A stretch of DNA of 64,000 nucleotides from Psychroserpens sp. Hel_I_66 (GCF_000799465.1 NZ_JUGU01000001.1:2934501-2998500); one strand, 5' to 3'. Shown: positions 1 to 8,871, numbered from the stretch's first letter. Numbers and translations are program-made. The notes: generated by a model from the sequence alone, not told the origin.

Positions 1-423
1 AATGTGTGGGATACCATCTTCAAGGTACTCCTCTCCTACTTCAAAAAATTCTAGATTATTATAAAACCGTTTTAAATACGTTTGTGCAGAAATTTTGATG
101 ACTGTTACATTATAATTGGTTTTTATAGCTTCTACGGAAGCTTTCATAATATCATAACCATATTTGTGTTTACGTTCTTTTTGGCTCACCACTACTCTAC
201 CAATACTCGCATATTCAAAATAATCACCAGGTTTAAAAATTCTTGTATAAGCAACTACATTTTCATTTTTAAAACCGATAACGTGCAATGCTTTTTGATC
301 TTTGCCATCAATATCTTGATAAACACAATCTTGTTCAACAACAAAGACTTCACTTCTTAATTGAAGAAGATCATAGAGTTCCTTAGTATTTAACTCATCA
401 AATGTTTTTACTTCTATCGTCAT
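1..423 (-). CDS. ElaA-type GNAT N-acetyltransferase (C-terminus cut by window edge)
   Basis: Reading the reverse complement from ATG at 423 gives 141 residues open to the window edge. Residues 22-31 read LRSEVFVVEQ, followed by QDIDGKD, the hallmark of the ElaA branch of the GNAT acetyltransferases. Further on, SIGRVVV and the basic KERKHKYGYDIM segment fit the acetyl-CoA pyrophosphate-binding region. The family is cytosolic and its acceptor substrate is generally unknown. The start is well placed because the family begins a few residues before the LRxEVF motif. It lies in the same direction as the next three genes but is separated from the SDR gene by 72 bases. Confidence 0.8.
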   Translation of the reverse strand, partial: MTIEVKTFDELNTKELYDLLQLRSEVFVVEQDCVYQDIDGKDQKALHVIGFKNENVVAYTRIFKPGDYFEYASIGRVVVSQKERKHKYGYDIMKASVEAIKTNYNVTVIKISAQTYLKRFYNNLEFFEVGEEYLEDGIPHI

Positions 424-495
424 TATTAGTTTTAATAGTGTTGTAAAAGTAAAAAAATTAAATATCTAAAATTATGTAAAAAACGTCTTTATTGA

Positions 496-1260
496 TTACG
501 CTTGCATACCACCATCAACTACAAATACGCTACCATGACAATAACTGGCATCATCACTAAATAGAAAGCAGGCCATTTGAGTTATATCTTCCGGTTTTGC
601 ATATCTGCCTAACGGAATTTGTTTTTCAAAGTTTTCTTTAACATCATCACCGTGACCAGGATTAAGACCGTCTTCTAATGAGCGCATCATACGATTATCT
701 ACAACACCAGGATTAATAGTATTTACTCTAACCTTACGCTTACCTAATTCTAATGCTGCAGTTCTCATAATCCCTATGGTGGCATGCTTACTGGTTATAT
801 ATCCAATCATTCCCGCAGTACCCTGTAATCCTGCTACCGAAGAACTAATTACAATACTACCGCCATCTTCAATTTTTGGAATAACATATTTCATACCAAG
901 ATAAACGCCTTTAACATTTACCGCGATTACTTTATCAAACTCCTCTTCTGGATATTCCTGGATTGGCTTAACAACTCCTTCTATACCAGCATTATTGAAA
1001 AATATGTCAATTTTTTTATAGCGTTCTATGCAAGTTTCTACATACTGTTCTACATCTTTACTTTTTGTAACATCTGCAACAGCATACGACATTTCTAAAT
1101 CATTACTTTTTGCTGTCTCTACTTTTTCTTTTAGAGCATCCTCATCTATATCTACCAAAAGAATTTTTGCACCTTCTTTTGCCAACTGCTTAGCTGTATT
1201 AAAACCAATACTCCCTGAACCACCTGTAATAATGGCAACTTTATTTTTGAATCTTTCCAT
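496..1260 (-). CDS. Short-chain dehydrogenase/reductase (SDR), classical type
   Basis: This 254-residue protein has the complete classical SDR layout. The TGGSGSIG dinucleotide-binding motif is at residues 12-19, NNAG at 89-92, a Ser-rich stretch at 139-141 that carries the catalytic serine, and YITSK giving Tyr154 and Lys158. An aspartate at the end of strand 2 (LLVDID) suggests preference for NAD(H) over NADP(H). The C-terminus has the usual FLFSDDASY and VDGG segments. It is a cytosolic oxidoreductase whose alcohol or ketone substrate cannot be told from sequence. The length is normal for the family. Confidence 0.85.
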   Translation of the reverse strand: MERFKNKVAIITGGSGSIGFNTAKQLAKEGAKILLVDIDEDALKEKVETAKSNDLEMSYAVADVTKSKDVEQYVETCIERYKKIDIFFNNAGIEGVVKPIQEYPEEEFDKVIAVNVKGVYLGMKYVIPKIEDGGSIVISSSVAGLQGTAGMIGYITSKHATIGIMRTAALELGKRKVRVNTINPGVVDNRMMRSLEDGLNPGHGDDVKENFEKQIPLGRYAKPEDITQMACFLFSDDASYCHGSVFVVDGGMQA

Positions 1261-1367
1261 TTTAAAATTTTTTAGTCAATATAACTTAATACACAAGTCA
1301 GTATTGACGCAAAAAATCAAAATTTTAATAAAAATAGATTTCTAATTAAGGATTACAGTAATTGTAT

Positions 1368-2285
1368 TTAGTCTTGAACAATGACATCCTTAACATCGCA
1401 TTTACCAAATTCTGGTTGGATGTTCACGTGATTTATTCCGAAGTTATGAAACACCAGTTCTTCTATTTCATGTAGAATAACATCAAATTGTGATAAGTTA
1501 ATATCCACTTCAAAATCTATATGCGCCTCAAAATGAATTTCTTCTTCATTTAATTGCCAAATATGTACGTGATGCACATTTTTTATGGCTTCTATTTGCT
1601 GGATCTCCATAACGATATCCTTAATTGGAATTTCATCTGGCGTAAATAACATCAATACCTTAAATGAATTTTTCAATAAATCGTAACCCATAAAAATAAG
1701 ATATAGAGCAATCGCTAATGTAAGAGCACTATCTACCCAAAATAATTGATAATATTTCATCACTAAACCTCCTATCAAGACTGCTACACTAGCCATCATA
1801 TCTGTTAATAAATGCAGATATGCGCTTTTCATGTTCATGTTGGACTTACTGTCTTTTTTGAGTAATAGCACACTAAAACCATTACCTAAAATAGCTATGA
1901 ACGATAGCCAAATCACAAGGTCAGATTCAATTTCTTGAGGATTCTGAAAACGCTCTACCGCTTCTACAATCAATAAAATGGCAACAATAATAAGCGTAGC
2001 TGCATTAATAAATGCAGCTAAAATTTCTGCACGTTTATAGCCAAATGTTTTTTTAAGAGAAGCCTCTTGTTTAGAAAGTCTATTTGCAATATAACTTACA
2101 ATAAGTGATATCACATCACTAAAATTATGGAGTGCATCACTTAACAGAGATAAACTGCCAGAAAGTAATCCGCCAATAACTTGAGCTACTGTGATTACAA
2201 TGTTTAAAAGAATAGAGATGATAAGATTTCTACCTCTTAGATCGCCATGAGAATGCGAATGGCTATGCGAATGTGAATGACCCAT
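1368..2285 (-). CDS. Cation diffusion facilitator (CzcD/ZitB-like) metal exporter
   Basis: The 305-residue protein begins with a histidine-serine repeat (His at alternating positions 3-13), as in many zinc-exporting CDF proteins. Five to six membrane segments follow. The second carries DALHNFSD with His53 and Asp57, and the fifth carries HLLTD; these paired HxxxD sites are the transport metal site typical of zinc-specific members. The hydrophilic C-terminal domain contains HHVHIWQL and ends with a His/Cys-containing tail. It likely exports Zn2+ (perhaps Co2+ or Cd2+) from the cytoplasm in exchange for protons. No metal-responsive regulator is adjacent. Confidence 0.88.
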   Translation of the reverse strand: MGHSHSHSHSHSHGDLRGRNLIISILLNIVITVAQVIGGLLSGSLSLLSDALHNFSDVISLIVSYIANRLSKQEASLKKTFGYKRAEILAAFINAATLIIVAILLIVEAVERFQNPQEIESDLVIWLSFIAILGNGFSVLLLKKDSKSNMNMKSAYLHLLTDMMASVAVLIGGLVMKYYQLFWVDSALTLAIALYLIFMGYDLLKNSFKVLMLFTPDEIPIKDIVMEIQQIEAIKNVHHVHIWQLNEEEIHFEAHIDFEVDINLSQFDVILHEIEELVFHNFGINHVNIQPEFGKCDVKDVIVQD

Positions 2286-2308
2286 TAAAATCTAATTTAA
2301 ACTAAAAT

Positions 2309-2743
2309 CTAGTGTGAAATAGGAATTTTATCCACACGTTTTTGGTGACGACCACCTTCAAATTCAGTATTTAAAAATGTATCAACTATTTGGATGGCTT
2401 GTTGTAATGCTGTGAATCTTGCAGGAATACAACAAATGTTTGCATTATTATGTTGTCTTGTGAGTTCTGTAATTTCCTTGATCCAGCAAATACCAGCTCT
2501 AACGTGTTGATGTTTGTTGGCAGTGATTGCGACACCGTTGGCACTTCCGCAGATTAAAATTCCGAAATCAACCTTTTTATTAGACACATCTGTCGCTACC
2601 GGATGCACAAAATCTGGGTAGTCAACACTGTCATCTGTATTTGTTCCGTAGTTATTAACAGTATAACCTTTAGCTTTTAAATGCGCTAGAATAGCTTGTT
2701 TATACTCGGTTCCTGCGTGATCGTTACCTATTGAAATTGTCAT
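2309..2743 (-). CDS. rpiB: Ribose-5-phosphate isomerase B
   Basis: The protein starts MTISIGNDHAG, the expected RpiB N-terminus, so the ATG at 2743 is preferred over an in-frame start 14 codons upstream that adds a non-conserved leader. Family landmarks are DHAG, YGTNTDDSVDYPDF, the catalytic-cysteine loop ICGSANGV, the NKHQHVRAGIC segment, HNNANI and a C-terminal GGRHQKRV. It interconverts ribose 5-phosphate and ribulose 5-phosphate in the pentose phosphate pathway. At 144 residues it is family length. It is divergently arranged with rnr across a long gene-free region. Confidence 0.92.
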   Translation of the reverse strand: MTISIGNDHAGTEYKQAILAHLKAKGYTVNNYGTNTDDSVDYPDFVHPVATDVSNKKVDFGILICGSANGVAITANKHQHVRAGICWIKEITELTRQHNNANICCIPARFTALQQAIQIVDTFLNTEFEGGRHQKRVDKIPISH

Positions 2744-3542
2744 CAATTTGAATTTTAAATTAGTTTCCGTGAAAATGGAAATCAACAGTTGTTTATAACC
2801 TCAAAGTTAATAATTGCTCATAACAAAACCGAGGGATAAACCACATAGTTATTCAAAATTAATAGGTTTGGTATTAACGTTCTTTTCTTCGGAAATAAGC
2901 TGTGTTAACATCCCTTGCCTTTTCTATTCATTACTTGTTAATAACTGTTCACAAGTCTTTAAAACTAAAATTAGGAATATCCAGTAAATTTTCCAATCAA
3001 AATGAAGATGGTCATATCCAAAAAAGTTAGCCCTTTTTTGCGATGAAGTTATTAGCATTGATTTGATAACATACTAACACAAAAATCTAAAATACTTATT
3101 AAGTTTGAGTTGTCAACATAGGTTATGAACAGCTGTTAATAGCGTTATAAATTTGATTATAAATCAATGTTTTAAACGTAAAGTTAATGTTAACTAAATA
3201 TTAAGTACTTCTCATAAGTCACTTATCAAAGCAAACCTTTAAAAAGTTATAGCCACTATTAACAGACTATAATAACCACCATTTTATTTTTTAAATTTTA
3301 AAAGAAAAATGATGATATGTATATATATGTTGATAAGTGTGGAAATTATTATTTTTGTTTAAAATGAGAATTATTGTAAATAACAATTTAACAGCTCTTT
3401 TTCAATAATTTAACCCTATAGAAACACCATTAAAAAATTAAACCGTAGATTTGCATAAACTTAATAGCTTCTCTCCTCCTATATTAAGTTGAACAATAAA
3501 GAATTCCCAACACTTTTGGGAAATGAAATGATTACAAATTAA
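2744..3542. other. oriC: Long gene-free AT-rich region; candidate replication origin
   Basis: Nearly 800 bases lie between divergent rpiB and rnr with no plausible gene. Eight 9-mers resembling the DnaA box TTATCCACA (6-8 of 9 matches, both strands) cluster here: 2936-2944, 3110-3118, 3123-3131, 3134-3142, 3223-3231, 3256-3264, 3328-3336 (TGTTGATAA, 8/9) and 3338-3346. Two of them (3123-3142) form an inverted pair around AGCTG. A nearly pure A/T run at about 3281-3330 could be the unwinding element. Genes to the left run leftward and the nearest genes to the right run rightward, as expected around an origin. Two parS sites lie 24-26 kb away. The assignment is inference; strongly degenerate boxes could also arise from AT-rich composition. 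Confidence 0.4.
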
Positions 3543-5783
3543 ATGAGTAAAAAGAAACACAGGAAACCTTCAAACAACAAGATTTCCAACTTAACAAATA
3601 CAATTCTAAGTATTTTAAAAAAAGATAGAAATTCAACCTTTAATTATAAACAAATAGCTGCTAAAATTGGTGTTAATGATGCCAGTAGTAGAAATCAAAT
3701 TATAAAAAAACTTCAAGAGCTCAAAGCTAAGCAAGAGATTGAAGAAATAGAACGTGGTAAATTTAAAGCCATAGTTAATACCGAATATCACTTAGGTCGC
3801 GTAGATATGGCATCTAGAGGTGCTGGATATATTATTAGCGATGATTTTGAAGACGATGTTTATATCGCCTCAAATAACATGAACAAAGCCCTTCATGGTG
3901 ATGAAGTTGAGTTTTATGCGTACAAACGTAGAAAAAAAGGTAAACTAGAAGGTGAAGTCACCAACATTATTAAACGCGCAAAAAGTGAATACGTTGGTGT
4001 GATCCAGATCCACCAGAAAAAGAATTTCGCCTTTGTAGTAGTTGATGGTAATAAAATGTACACAGATATTTTTGTGCCAATCAATAAAATCAATAAAGCA
4101 GAAGATGGTGACAAAGTATTAGTATCTCTAGAAGAATGGCCAGAAAAAGCCGACTCTCCTTCTGGTAAAGTTTTAAAAGTTCTTGGAAAACCAGGAGAAC
4201 ACAACACCGAAATCCATGCTATTTTAGCAGAATATGGGTTACCATTAGAATTCCCTCAAGAGGTTGAGGATTTTGCTAATAAAATAGATTTAGAAATTAA
4301 ACCCGAAGAAATAGCAAAACGTCGTGATATGCGTAAAGATTTAACCTTTACCATAGATCCAAAAGATGCCAAAGATTTTGATGACGCCTTATCCTTTAAG
4401 GTTTTGGACGATGGTTTGTTTGAAATAGGGATTCATATTGCAGACGTTTCGCACTATTTACAGGAAGGAACTATTTTAGATGATGAAGCTTACGAGCGTG
4501 CAACATCTGTATATTTAGTAGATAGAGTCGTACCAATGTTGCCAGAGATTCTCTCAAATGGAGCATGTTCATTACGTCCAAATGAAGAAAAATATACGTT
4601 TTCTGCAGTATTTAAAATGAATGAAAAAGCAGAGATAAAAGACCAATGGTTTGGTAGAACGGTAACCTATTCTGATGCTCGTTTTGCTTACGAAGAAGCA
4701 CAAGCCATTATTGAAAATAATCTGGGACTAAACAGAGCAGATATTTTAAACAACCCAGATAAAATAGATTTAACTATTCCTTCGGAAGTTTCTCTTACAG
4801 AAAAAGAATATAAAACCACACAAGCAGTTGCCCAAGCCACTTTGAAACTTGATGAGTTGGCTAAGATCATGCGTCGAAAACGCATGAACCAAGGAGCGAT
4901 TTCTTTTGATAAAGTTGAGGTAAAATTTAATTTAGACCAAGAAGCAAATCCAGTAGGAGTCTACTTTAAAACCAGTAAAGATGCTAATAAGTTAATAGAG
5001 GAATTTATGCTTTTAGCAAACAAAAAAGTAGGAGAGTTTGTTGGTAAACAAAAGAAAACTTTTGTATATCGTGTACACGATGAACCAAGTGACGAAAAAC
5101 TTGCTGCATTGCAAAACGTAGTTGGGCGTTTTGGTTATAAACTCAATTTTAAAGATAGAAAAAGTGTCTCCAATTCATTAAATAATCTTTTAAAGGATGT
5201 TAACGGTAAGAAAGAGCAAAACCTCGTAGATACCTTAACCATTCGCACAATGAGTAAGGCAGAATATTCTACAGATAATATTGGTCATTACGGTTTGGCA
5301 TTTGACTATTACAGTCATTTTACCTCACCAATTCGTCGTTATCCAGATGTAATGGCGCATCGCTTGTTGCAGCATTATCTTGATGGAGGAAAATCTTTAA
5401 GTGAAGAAGTCTACGAAGAAAAATGTAACCATTCCAGTAACATGGAAAATCTAGCTACTAAAGCCGAAAGAGATTCCATCAAATACATGCAAATTCGTTT
5501 TATGGAAGATCATAAAAACGAGAATTTTGTTGGTGTGATTTCTGGTGTGACAGATTGGGGAATTTACGTAGAGATCATCGAGAATAAATGTGAAGGTATG
5601 GTAAGCGTTCGCGATATGAAAGATGACCATTACCAGTTTGACGAAGATCATTATGCATTAATTGGCAAAAATTCAAAAACCATGTACCAACTTGGTGATG
5701 AAGTCGTTGTTAAGGTAAAAGACACCGATTTAGTGAAAAAACATTTAGATTTCACATTGATAGGTAAACATATTGAGGAGTAA
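3543..5783 (+). CDS. rnr: Ribonuclease R (RNB-family 3'-5' exoribonuclease)
   Basis: The 746-residue protein has the full RNase R order. A basic N-terminus (KKKHRKPS) is followed by a winged-helix segment at about residues 15-75, cold-shock domains at about 80-240 and the RNB catalytic domain from about 255. The RNB domain carries the DPKDAKDFDDAL aspartate cluster that binds Mg2+, and later HFTSPIRRYPDVMAHRLL. The C-terminal S1 domain reads GVISGVTDWGIYVEI. The enzyme degrades structured RNA processively from the 3' end and acts in mRNA turnover and rRNA quality control. It is transcribed away from the candidate origin. Confidence 0.95.
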   Translation: MSKKKHRKPSNNKISNLTNTILSILKKDRNSTFNYKQIAAKIGVNDASSRNQIIKKLQELKAKQEIEEIERGKFKAIVNTEYHLGRVDMASRGAGYIISDDFEDDVYIASNNMNKALHGDEVEFYAYKRRKKGKLEGEVTNIIKRAKSEYVGVIQIHQKKNFAFVVVDGNKMYTDIFVPINKINKAEDGDKVLVSLEEWPEKADSPSGKVLKVLGKPGEHNTEIHAILAEYGLPLEFPQEVEDFANKIDLEIKPEEIAKRRDMRKDLTFTIDPKDAKDFDDALSFKVLDDGLFEIGIHIADVSHYLQEGTILDDEAYERATSVYLVDRVVPMLPEILSNGACSLRPNEEKYTFSAVFKMNEKAEIKDQWFGRTVTYSDARFAYEEAQAIIENNLGLNRADILNNPDKIDLTIPSEVSLTEKEYKTTQAVAQATLKLDELAKIMRRKRMNQGAISFDKVEVKFNLDQEANPVGVYFKTSKDANKLIEEFMLLANKKVGEFVGKQKKTFVYRVHDEPSDEKLAALQNVVGRFGYKLNFKDRKSVSNSLNNLLKDVNGKKEQNLVDTLTIRTMSKAEYSTDNIGHYGLAFDYYSHFTSPIRRYPDVMAHRLLQHYLDGGKSLSEEVYEEKCNHSSNMENLATKAERDSIKYMQIRFMEDHKNENFVGVISGVTDWGIYVEIIENKCEGMVSVRDMKDDHYQFDEDHYALIGKNSKTMYQLGDEVVVKVKDTDLVKKHLDFTLIGKHIEE

Positions 5784-5819
5784 TTTTTTTACTTCAGAAA
5801 TATGATAAATTGAACAATT

Positions 5820-5876
5820 GTGCTATTATATTAGATATTCAAAAGAGAATATTTAATTTAGTAGCACTTCTTTTTT
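5820..5876 (+). terminator. Rho-independent terminator after rnr
   Basis: A long imperfect hairpin begins GTGCTA and closes TAGCAC, with a second inner stem ATATTC/GAATAT around an AAAAGA loop, followed by a T-rich run. It lies shortly after the rnr stop codon. Confidence 0.7.
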
Positions 5877-5925
5877 AGTTGTAACATTTCCGAAGAAAAG
5901 AGTACTCATATAAAAAAAATTAGAC

Positions 5926-6219
5926 ATGATTTTAACCACCACAAATTCCATCGAAGGATTTAAGATAGTTGAATACAAAGGGATTGTATCAGGAACATCT
6001 GCAGAATTGAAAACAAAATTCTCGTTCAAGACAGAAAAGAACTTAAGCATGATGGATGATTTAATGAGCCAGGCAAAAGAAAAGGCTTTTCAAAAAATGC
6101 AAGCGCATGCAAGCCAACTTAAAGCAAATGCAGTGGTAGGTATTACTGTAGATATTGAAACCGAGGCTGGATCTTATTTTTTTGTTTCGGTAACAGGAAC
6201 CGCTGTTAGTGTTGCTTAA
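5926..6219 (+). CDS. YbjQ/UPF0145 family protein
   Basis: The 97-residue protein matches the YbjQ (UPF0145, putative heavy-metal-binding) fold. It starts MILTTTNSIEGFKIVEYKG and continues with a GIVSGTSAE segment, a helix in which AKEKAFQKMQAHASQLKANAVVGI is the conserved core, and a final beta strand FFVSVTGTAV. Family members form pentamers. A metal-binding role was proposed but a physiological function is not established. It is a single gene between rnr and a GIN-domain gene, preceded by a copy of the dispersed TTCCGAAGAA motif at 5888-5897. Confidence 0.82.
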   Translation: MILTTTNSIEGFKIVEYKGIVSGTSAELKTKFSFKTEKNLSMMDDLMSQAKEKAFQKMQAHASQLKANAVVGITVDIETEAGSYFFVSVTGTAVSVA

Positions 6220-6344
6220 AAACTATGTTTCTTGCTCAAGTAATTTTATATAAGTACAATTTACTTACTTAAAACTGTAACAATTTACCTTTCTTTTCAT
6301 CTTTACTACAGGAATCAAACGTAAATACATTAAAACGGAATAAG

Positions 6345-7016
6345 ATGAAAACTTTTTATACACTCGCACTACTTTTTGTAACTTCAATTTTAACAGCACA
6401 AAACCCTAAAGAAAAGGATGTTGCCGATTTTAATGAAATTAAGGTCTACGATTTAATAGCAGTCAATCTCATTAAGTCAAACGAGGCAAAGGTTGAAATT
6501 ACGGGAGATGACATACAAGATGTTGAGGTTGTAAATAAAGACGGGAAGCTAAAAATCCGTATGAAATTTGATAAAATATTTAACGGTGACCGCACATTTG
6601 TTTCGGTTTATTACAAACAGCTTGATATTATTGATGGTAACGAAGGTGCTTTTATCACATCCAACGAACTTATTGAGCAAAACCAAATACAACTTAAGGC
6701 TCAAGAAGGTGCACATTTAAAAATAGGTTTAGATGTAGATCAAGTAGATATTAGAGCAGTCACAGGAGGTATCGTAGAAACTAGAGGTAAAGCAATTTCT
6801 CAAAAGATTACACTTAATACTGGAGGTATTTATGAGGGCAAAGCATTTGAGACCAAGAATACAGCGGTCAATATCAAAGCAGCTGGAGAGGCAGATGTTA
6901 ATGCGTCAAAAACGGTCGATGCTAGAATTACCGCTGGAGGTGATATTAAAATCTACGGAAATCCAGAACACGTAAAAGAAAAAACCACTTTAGGAGGTAC
7001 AATTAAACGTATGTAG
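6345..7016 (+). CDS. Secreted GIN-domain (DUF2807) protein
   Basis: This 223-residue protein has an N-terminal signal peptide (MKTFYTLALLFVTSILTA, cleavage near residue 18). A repetitive beta-rich body follows with the features of the putative auto-transporter adhesin 'head GIN' domain (DUF2807): an early FNEIKVYDLIAVNL strand, short DG/GG turns every 15-20 residues and a final GGDIKIYGNPEHVKEK. Such proteins are common in Bacteroidota and are thought to form a right-handed beta-solenoid at the cell surface or in the periplasm. The function is unknown. There is no operon partner. Confidence 0.75.
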   Translation: MKTFYTLALLFVTSILTAQNPKEKDVADFNEIKVYDLIAVNLIKSNEAKVEITGDDIQDVEVVNKDGKLKIRMKFDKIFNGDRTFVSVYYKQLDIIDGNEGAFITSNELIEQNQIQLKAQEGAHLKIGLDVDQVDIRAVTGGIVETRGKAISQKITLNTGGIYEGKAFETKNTAVNIKAAGEADVNASKTVDARITAGGDIKIYGNPEHVKEKTTLGGTIKRM

Positions 7017-7036
7017 AAATGCAATGCTAATTGTAG

Positions 7037-7067
7037 TTGAGTTAGCGTCTTTTTTTTATTAGCTTTG
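7037..7067 (+). promoter_or_regulatory. Flavobacterial-type promoter for the LysE-family gene
   Basis: TTG at 7037-7039 and TAGCTTTG at 7060-7067 are separated by 20 bases. This matches the Bacteroidota promoter form TTTG-N17-20-TAnnTTTG and lies 22 bases before the ATG. Confidence 0.6.
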
Positions 7068-7089
7068 TAGGAAAGCTATTTCCTAAACT

Positions 7090-7764
7090 ATGTTTGATGA
7101 TATATTAGCAGCAATTCCTTTTGGAATATTTCTCGCATTCACGATAGGTCCAGTATTTTTCGTGTTGCTTGAGACTGGTGCTACCAAAGGATTTAAAAGT
7201 GCTTTAATATTTGATTTAGGAGTTATTTTTGCTGATATAATTTTTATTGTTCTAGCACTTTATAGTACCAATAACCTTATAGATAAAATTGAGGATGACC
7301 CTAATTTTCTCATTTTTGGAGGTGTCATATTAGTGGTTTATGGTGTTATTTCATTTATAAAGACCTCTAAATCTTTTCGGTCTATTGTTAAAGAATACCA
7401 TAAAGTTCAAATTAAAAAAAATGAATATGGTAAGCTTTTTTTTAAAGGATTTTTTCTAAACTTTGTGAACATTGGAGTTCTCATTGGTTGGCTTATATTT
7501 ATTGCTGCAGGCAACACTATTACTGAAACCAAACAAGGATTGTATACTTTTGTAATTACCATACTCGTTGTATATTTTTTAATTGATTTACTTAAAATAG
7601 CTGCTGCAAAACGTTTAAGAAGTAAACTCACACCACGACTTATTTTTAAAACCAAAAAAATCGTTTCACTGGTTATATTAGGTTTTGGAGTATTGCTATT
7701 GATAAGAGGTATTTTTCCAAAAGGAGCTGAAAGACTTCAAGATGAAATAGAACATCGTTTATAA
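7090..7764 (+). CDS. LysE-family amino acid/metabolite exporter
   Basis: The 224-residue membrane protein has about six hydrophobic segments. Its N-terminus, AAIPFGIFLAFTIGPVFFVLLETG, carries the G-P motif region characteristic of LysE/RhtB translocators, followed by KGFKSALIFDLGVIFADI. A charged cytoplasmic loop lies near residues 95-120, and the later NFVNIGVLIGWL segment corresponds to the LysE half-repeat. These proteins export amino acids or small metabolites across the inner membrane using the proton gradient. The specific substrate cannot be read from sequence. The GIY-YIG gene follows 10 bases later, so the two are probably co-transcribed. Confidence 0.8.
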   Translation: MFDDILAAIPFGIFLAFTIGPVFFVLLETGATKGFKSALIFDLGVIFADIIFIVLALYSTNNLIDKIEDDPNFLIFGGVILVVYGVISFIKTSKSFRSIVKEYHKVQIKKNEYGKLFFKGFFLNFVNIGVLIGWLIFIAAGNTITETKQGLYTFVITILVVYFLIDLLKIAAAKRLRSKLTPRLIFKTKKIVSLVILGFGVLLLIRGIFPKGAERLQDEIEHRL

Positions 7765-7774
7765 AAATATCTCG

Positions 7775-8125
7775 ATGGCAAAAACCGAATACCGCATTTA
7801 CGTCGTAGAATTATCAAAACGAGTTTATACTGAAAACAGAAAATTTAGAGACGCAAACCCTCAATTTAATGGTATTTTAGAATGTCTCTATGTTGGCATG
7901 ACCAGTAAAACACCAAAAGAGCGCTTTCTACAACATAAAACTGGGCATCGCAATAAAAAAGGCTATAAGATTTCAGCAAATATTGTTGAAAAATATGGTA
8001 ATTATTTAAGACCAAGTTTGTATAACCACATCAATCCAATCGCAACTAGAGCAGAAGCTCTAAAAATGGAAGAGACTCTTGCTTTAGAGTTGAGGAGACA
8101 ACGTTATGCAGTATGGTTTAATTAA
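7775..8125 (+). CDS. GIY-YIG domain protein
   Basis: The 116-residue protein starts with YRIYVVEL and has CLYVGMTSKTPKERFLQHKTG, corresponding to the GIY...YVG strands and the following conserved Arg helix of the GIY-YIG nuclease fold. The C-terminal helix has RAEALKMEETLALELRRQ, in which the glutamate near residue 98 could be the metal-binding residue. Stand-alone GIY-YIG proteins of this size may be structure-selective nucleases, but many are uncharacterised. It follows the LysE gene closely and is followed by degenerate palindromic repeats. Confidence 0.72.
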   Translation: MAKTEYRIYVVELSKRVYTENRKFRDANPQFNGILECLYVGMTSKTPKERFLQHKTGHRNKKGYKISANIVEKYGNYLRPSLYNHINPIATRAEALKMEETLALELRRQRYAVWFN

Positions 8126-8129
8126 GAAT

Positions 8130-8196
8130 TACTGTCAAAACAGGAATCTTGTAAAAAAATTGCACGTCTGCCATACCGCACTTGATTCGTAATCTC
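8130..8196. repeat. Two degenerate REP-like palindromic repeats
   Basis: ACTGTCAAAACAGGAATCT (8131-8149) is a small palindrome CTGT/ACAG followed by GGAATCT. A second unit at about 8165-8196 reads GTCTGCCATACCGCACTTGA then TTCGTAATCTC. Both end in the same AATCT tail, and the first is nearly the same as the copy at 14797-14816. They sit just after the stop codon of the GIY-YIG gene, the usual place for REP-type elements. Confidence 0.5.
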
Positions 8197-8317
8197 TGTA
8201 AAATTTAAACAACATTTAAAAATAAAAAACCTTTAACAAGCGTTAAAGATTCCTCTGAGTTATTGATTATAGTTTTTAAACCGCTATCATTCTTAATACA
8301 AATTTTCTTAAAATTTG

Positions 8318-8353
8318 ATAAAAAAAAAGAGCTACTTAAAAAAGTAACTCTTT
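8318..8353 (-). terminator. Terminator of the tRNA-Cys transcript
   Basis: On the minus strand AAAGAGTTACTT pairs with AAGTAGCTCTTT (one mismatch) around a 4-base loop, followed by a run of T residues (A on the plus strand at 8318-8328). It starts about five bases beyond the tRNA 3' end. Confidence 0.75.
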
Positions 8354-8357
8354 GAAG

Positions 8358-8428
8358 AGGTGTCGAGCGGATTCGAACCGCTGTAGTTGGTGTTGCAGAC
8401 CAAAGCCTAGCCACTCGGCCACGACACC
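8358..8428 (-). tRNA. tRNA-Cys (anticodon GCA)
   Basis: The minus strand folds as a standard 71-nt tRNA. The acceptor stem is GGTGTCG (8428-8422) pairing with CGACACC (8365-8359), with a T discriminator at 8358. The D-arm is GGCCGAGTGGCTAGGC-like. The anticodon loop TCTGCAA contains GCA, and the T-arm is AGCGGTTCGAATCCGCT. There is no encoded CCA end. It is expressed alone, with a terminator directly downstream. Confidence 0.95.
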
Positions 8429-8508
8429 CTTTATAATTTTAAAAGGTTCTCGGTATTTCTAGCGAGAACGCAAATTTATAAAAAATTACCGTTTAACAAG
8501 ACAAACCC

Positions 8509-8871
8509 TTACTTTTTTCGTCTTTCGGTCATTTTTATCGTTACACTTTCTACATCTCCACCTATTGGTGGATTTAATTTACTAACGCTAACCGTAGCTT
8601 TTGTTACCAATTTTTCTTCGGAAAAGATTCGTGTCAACATACGTTTTGCAACGGTTTCCAGAAGTTTTGAGGGTTTTTTCATTTCCTCTTTTGCAATTTT
8701 ATTTAGCAACACATAATCCACAGTATCGTTGAGTTCATCTGTTTGAGCTGAAATTTTTAAATCTGCCTTTACCTCTATGTCCACACGATAATCACTTCCT
8801 ATTTTGGTTTCCTCTTTTAAGCAACCATGATGCGCAAAAACACGTATATTTTCTACTTTAATTATTCCCAA
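8509..8871 (-). CDS. folB: Dihydroneopterin aldolase
   Basis: The 120-residue protein has the FolB pattern. It starts MGIIKVENIRVFAHHGCLKEE, where the conserved HG(C/V)...E segment holds the catalytic region. DYRVDIEVKADL, then DTVDYVLLNKIAKEEM and LLETVAKRM follow, and the protein ends with VSKLNPPIGGDVESVTI. FolB cleaves 7,8-dihydroneopterin to 6-hydroxymethyl-dihydropterin and glycolaldehyde in folate synthesis. Its length and start are typical. It is divergently arranged with glnS, 67 bases apart, and carries one TTCCGAAGAA motif encoding Ser-Glu-Glu. Confidence 0.9.
   Translation of the reverse strand: MGIIKVENIRVFAHHGCLKEETKIGSDYRVDIEVKADLKISAQTDELNDTVDYVLLNKIAKEEMKKPSKLLETVAKRMLTRIFSEEKLVTKATVSVSKLNPPIGGDVESVTIKMTERRKK

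Noticed and set aside
82..360. Plus-strand open frame over the acetyltransferase
   Set aside because: It is antisense to a well-supported ElaA-type gene and has no family features.
1425..1430. CACGTG core within the CDF gene as a further parS site
   Set aside because: Flanking bases do not match the parS arms; only the six-base core and about two bases on one side agree.
2744..3542. A hidden small gene or riboswitch in the long gap
   Set aside because: No open frame with coding character and no recognisable riboswitch or RNA fold was seen; the DnaA-box-like cluster is the better explanation.
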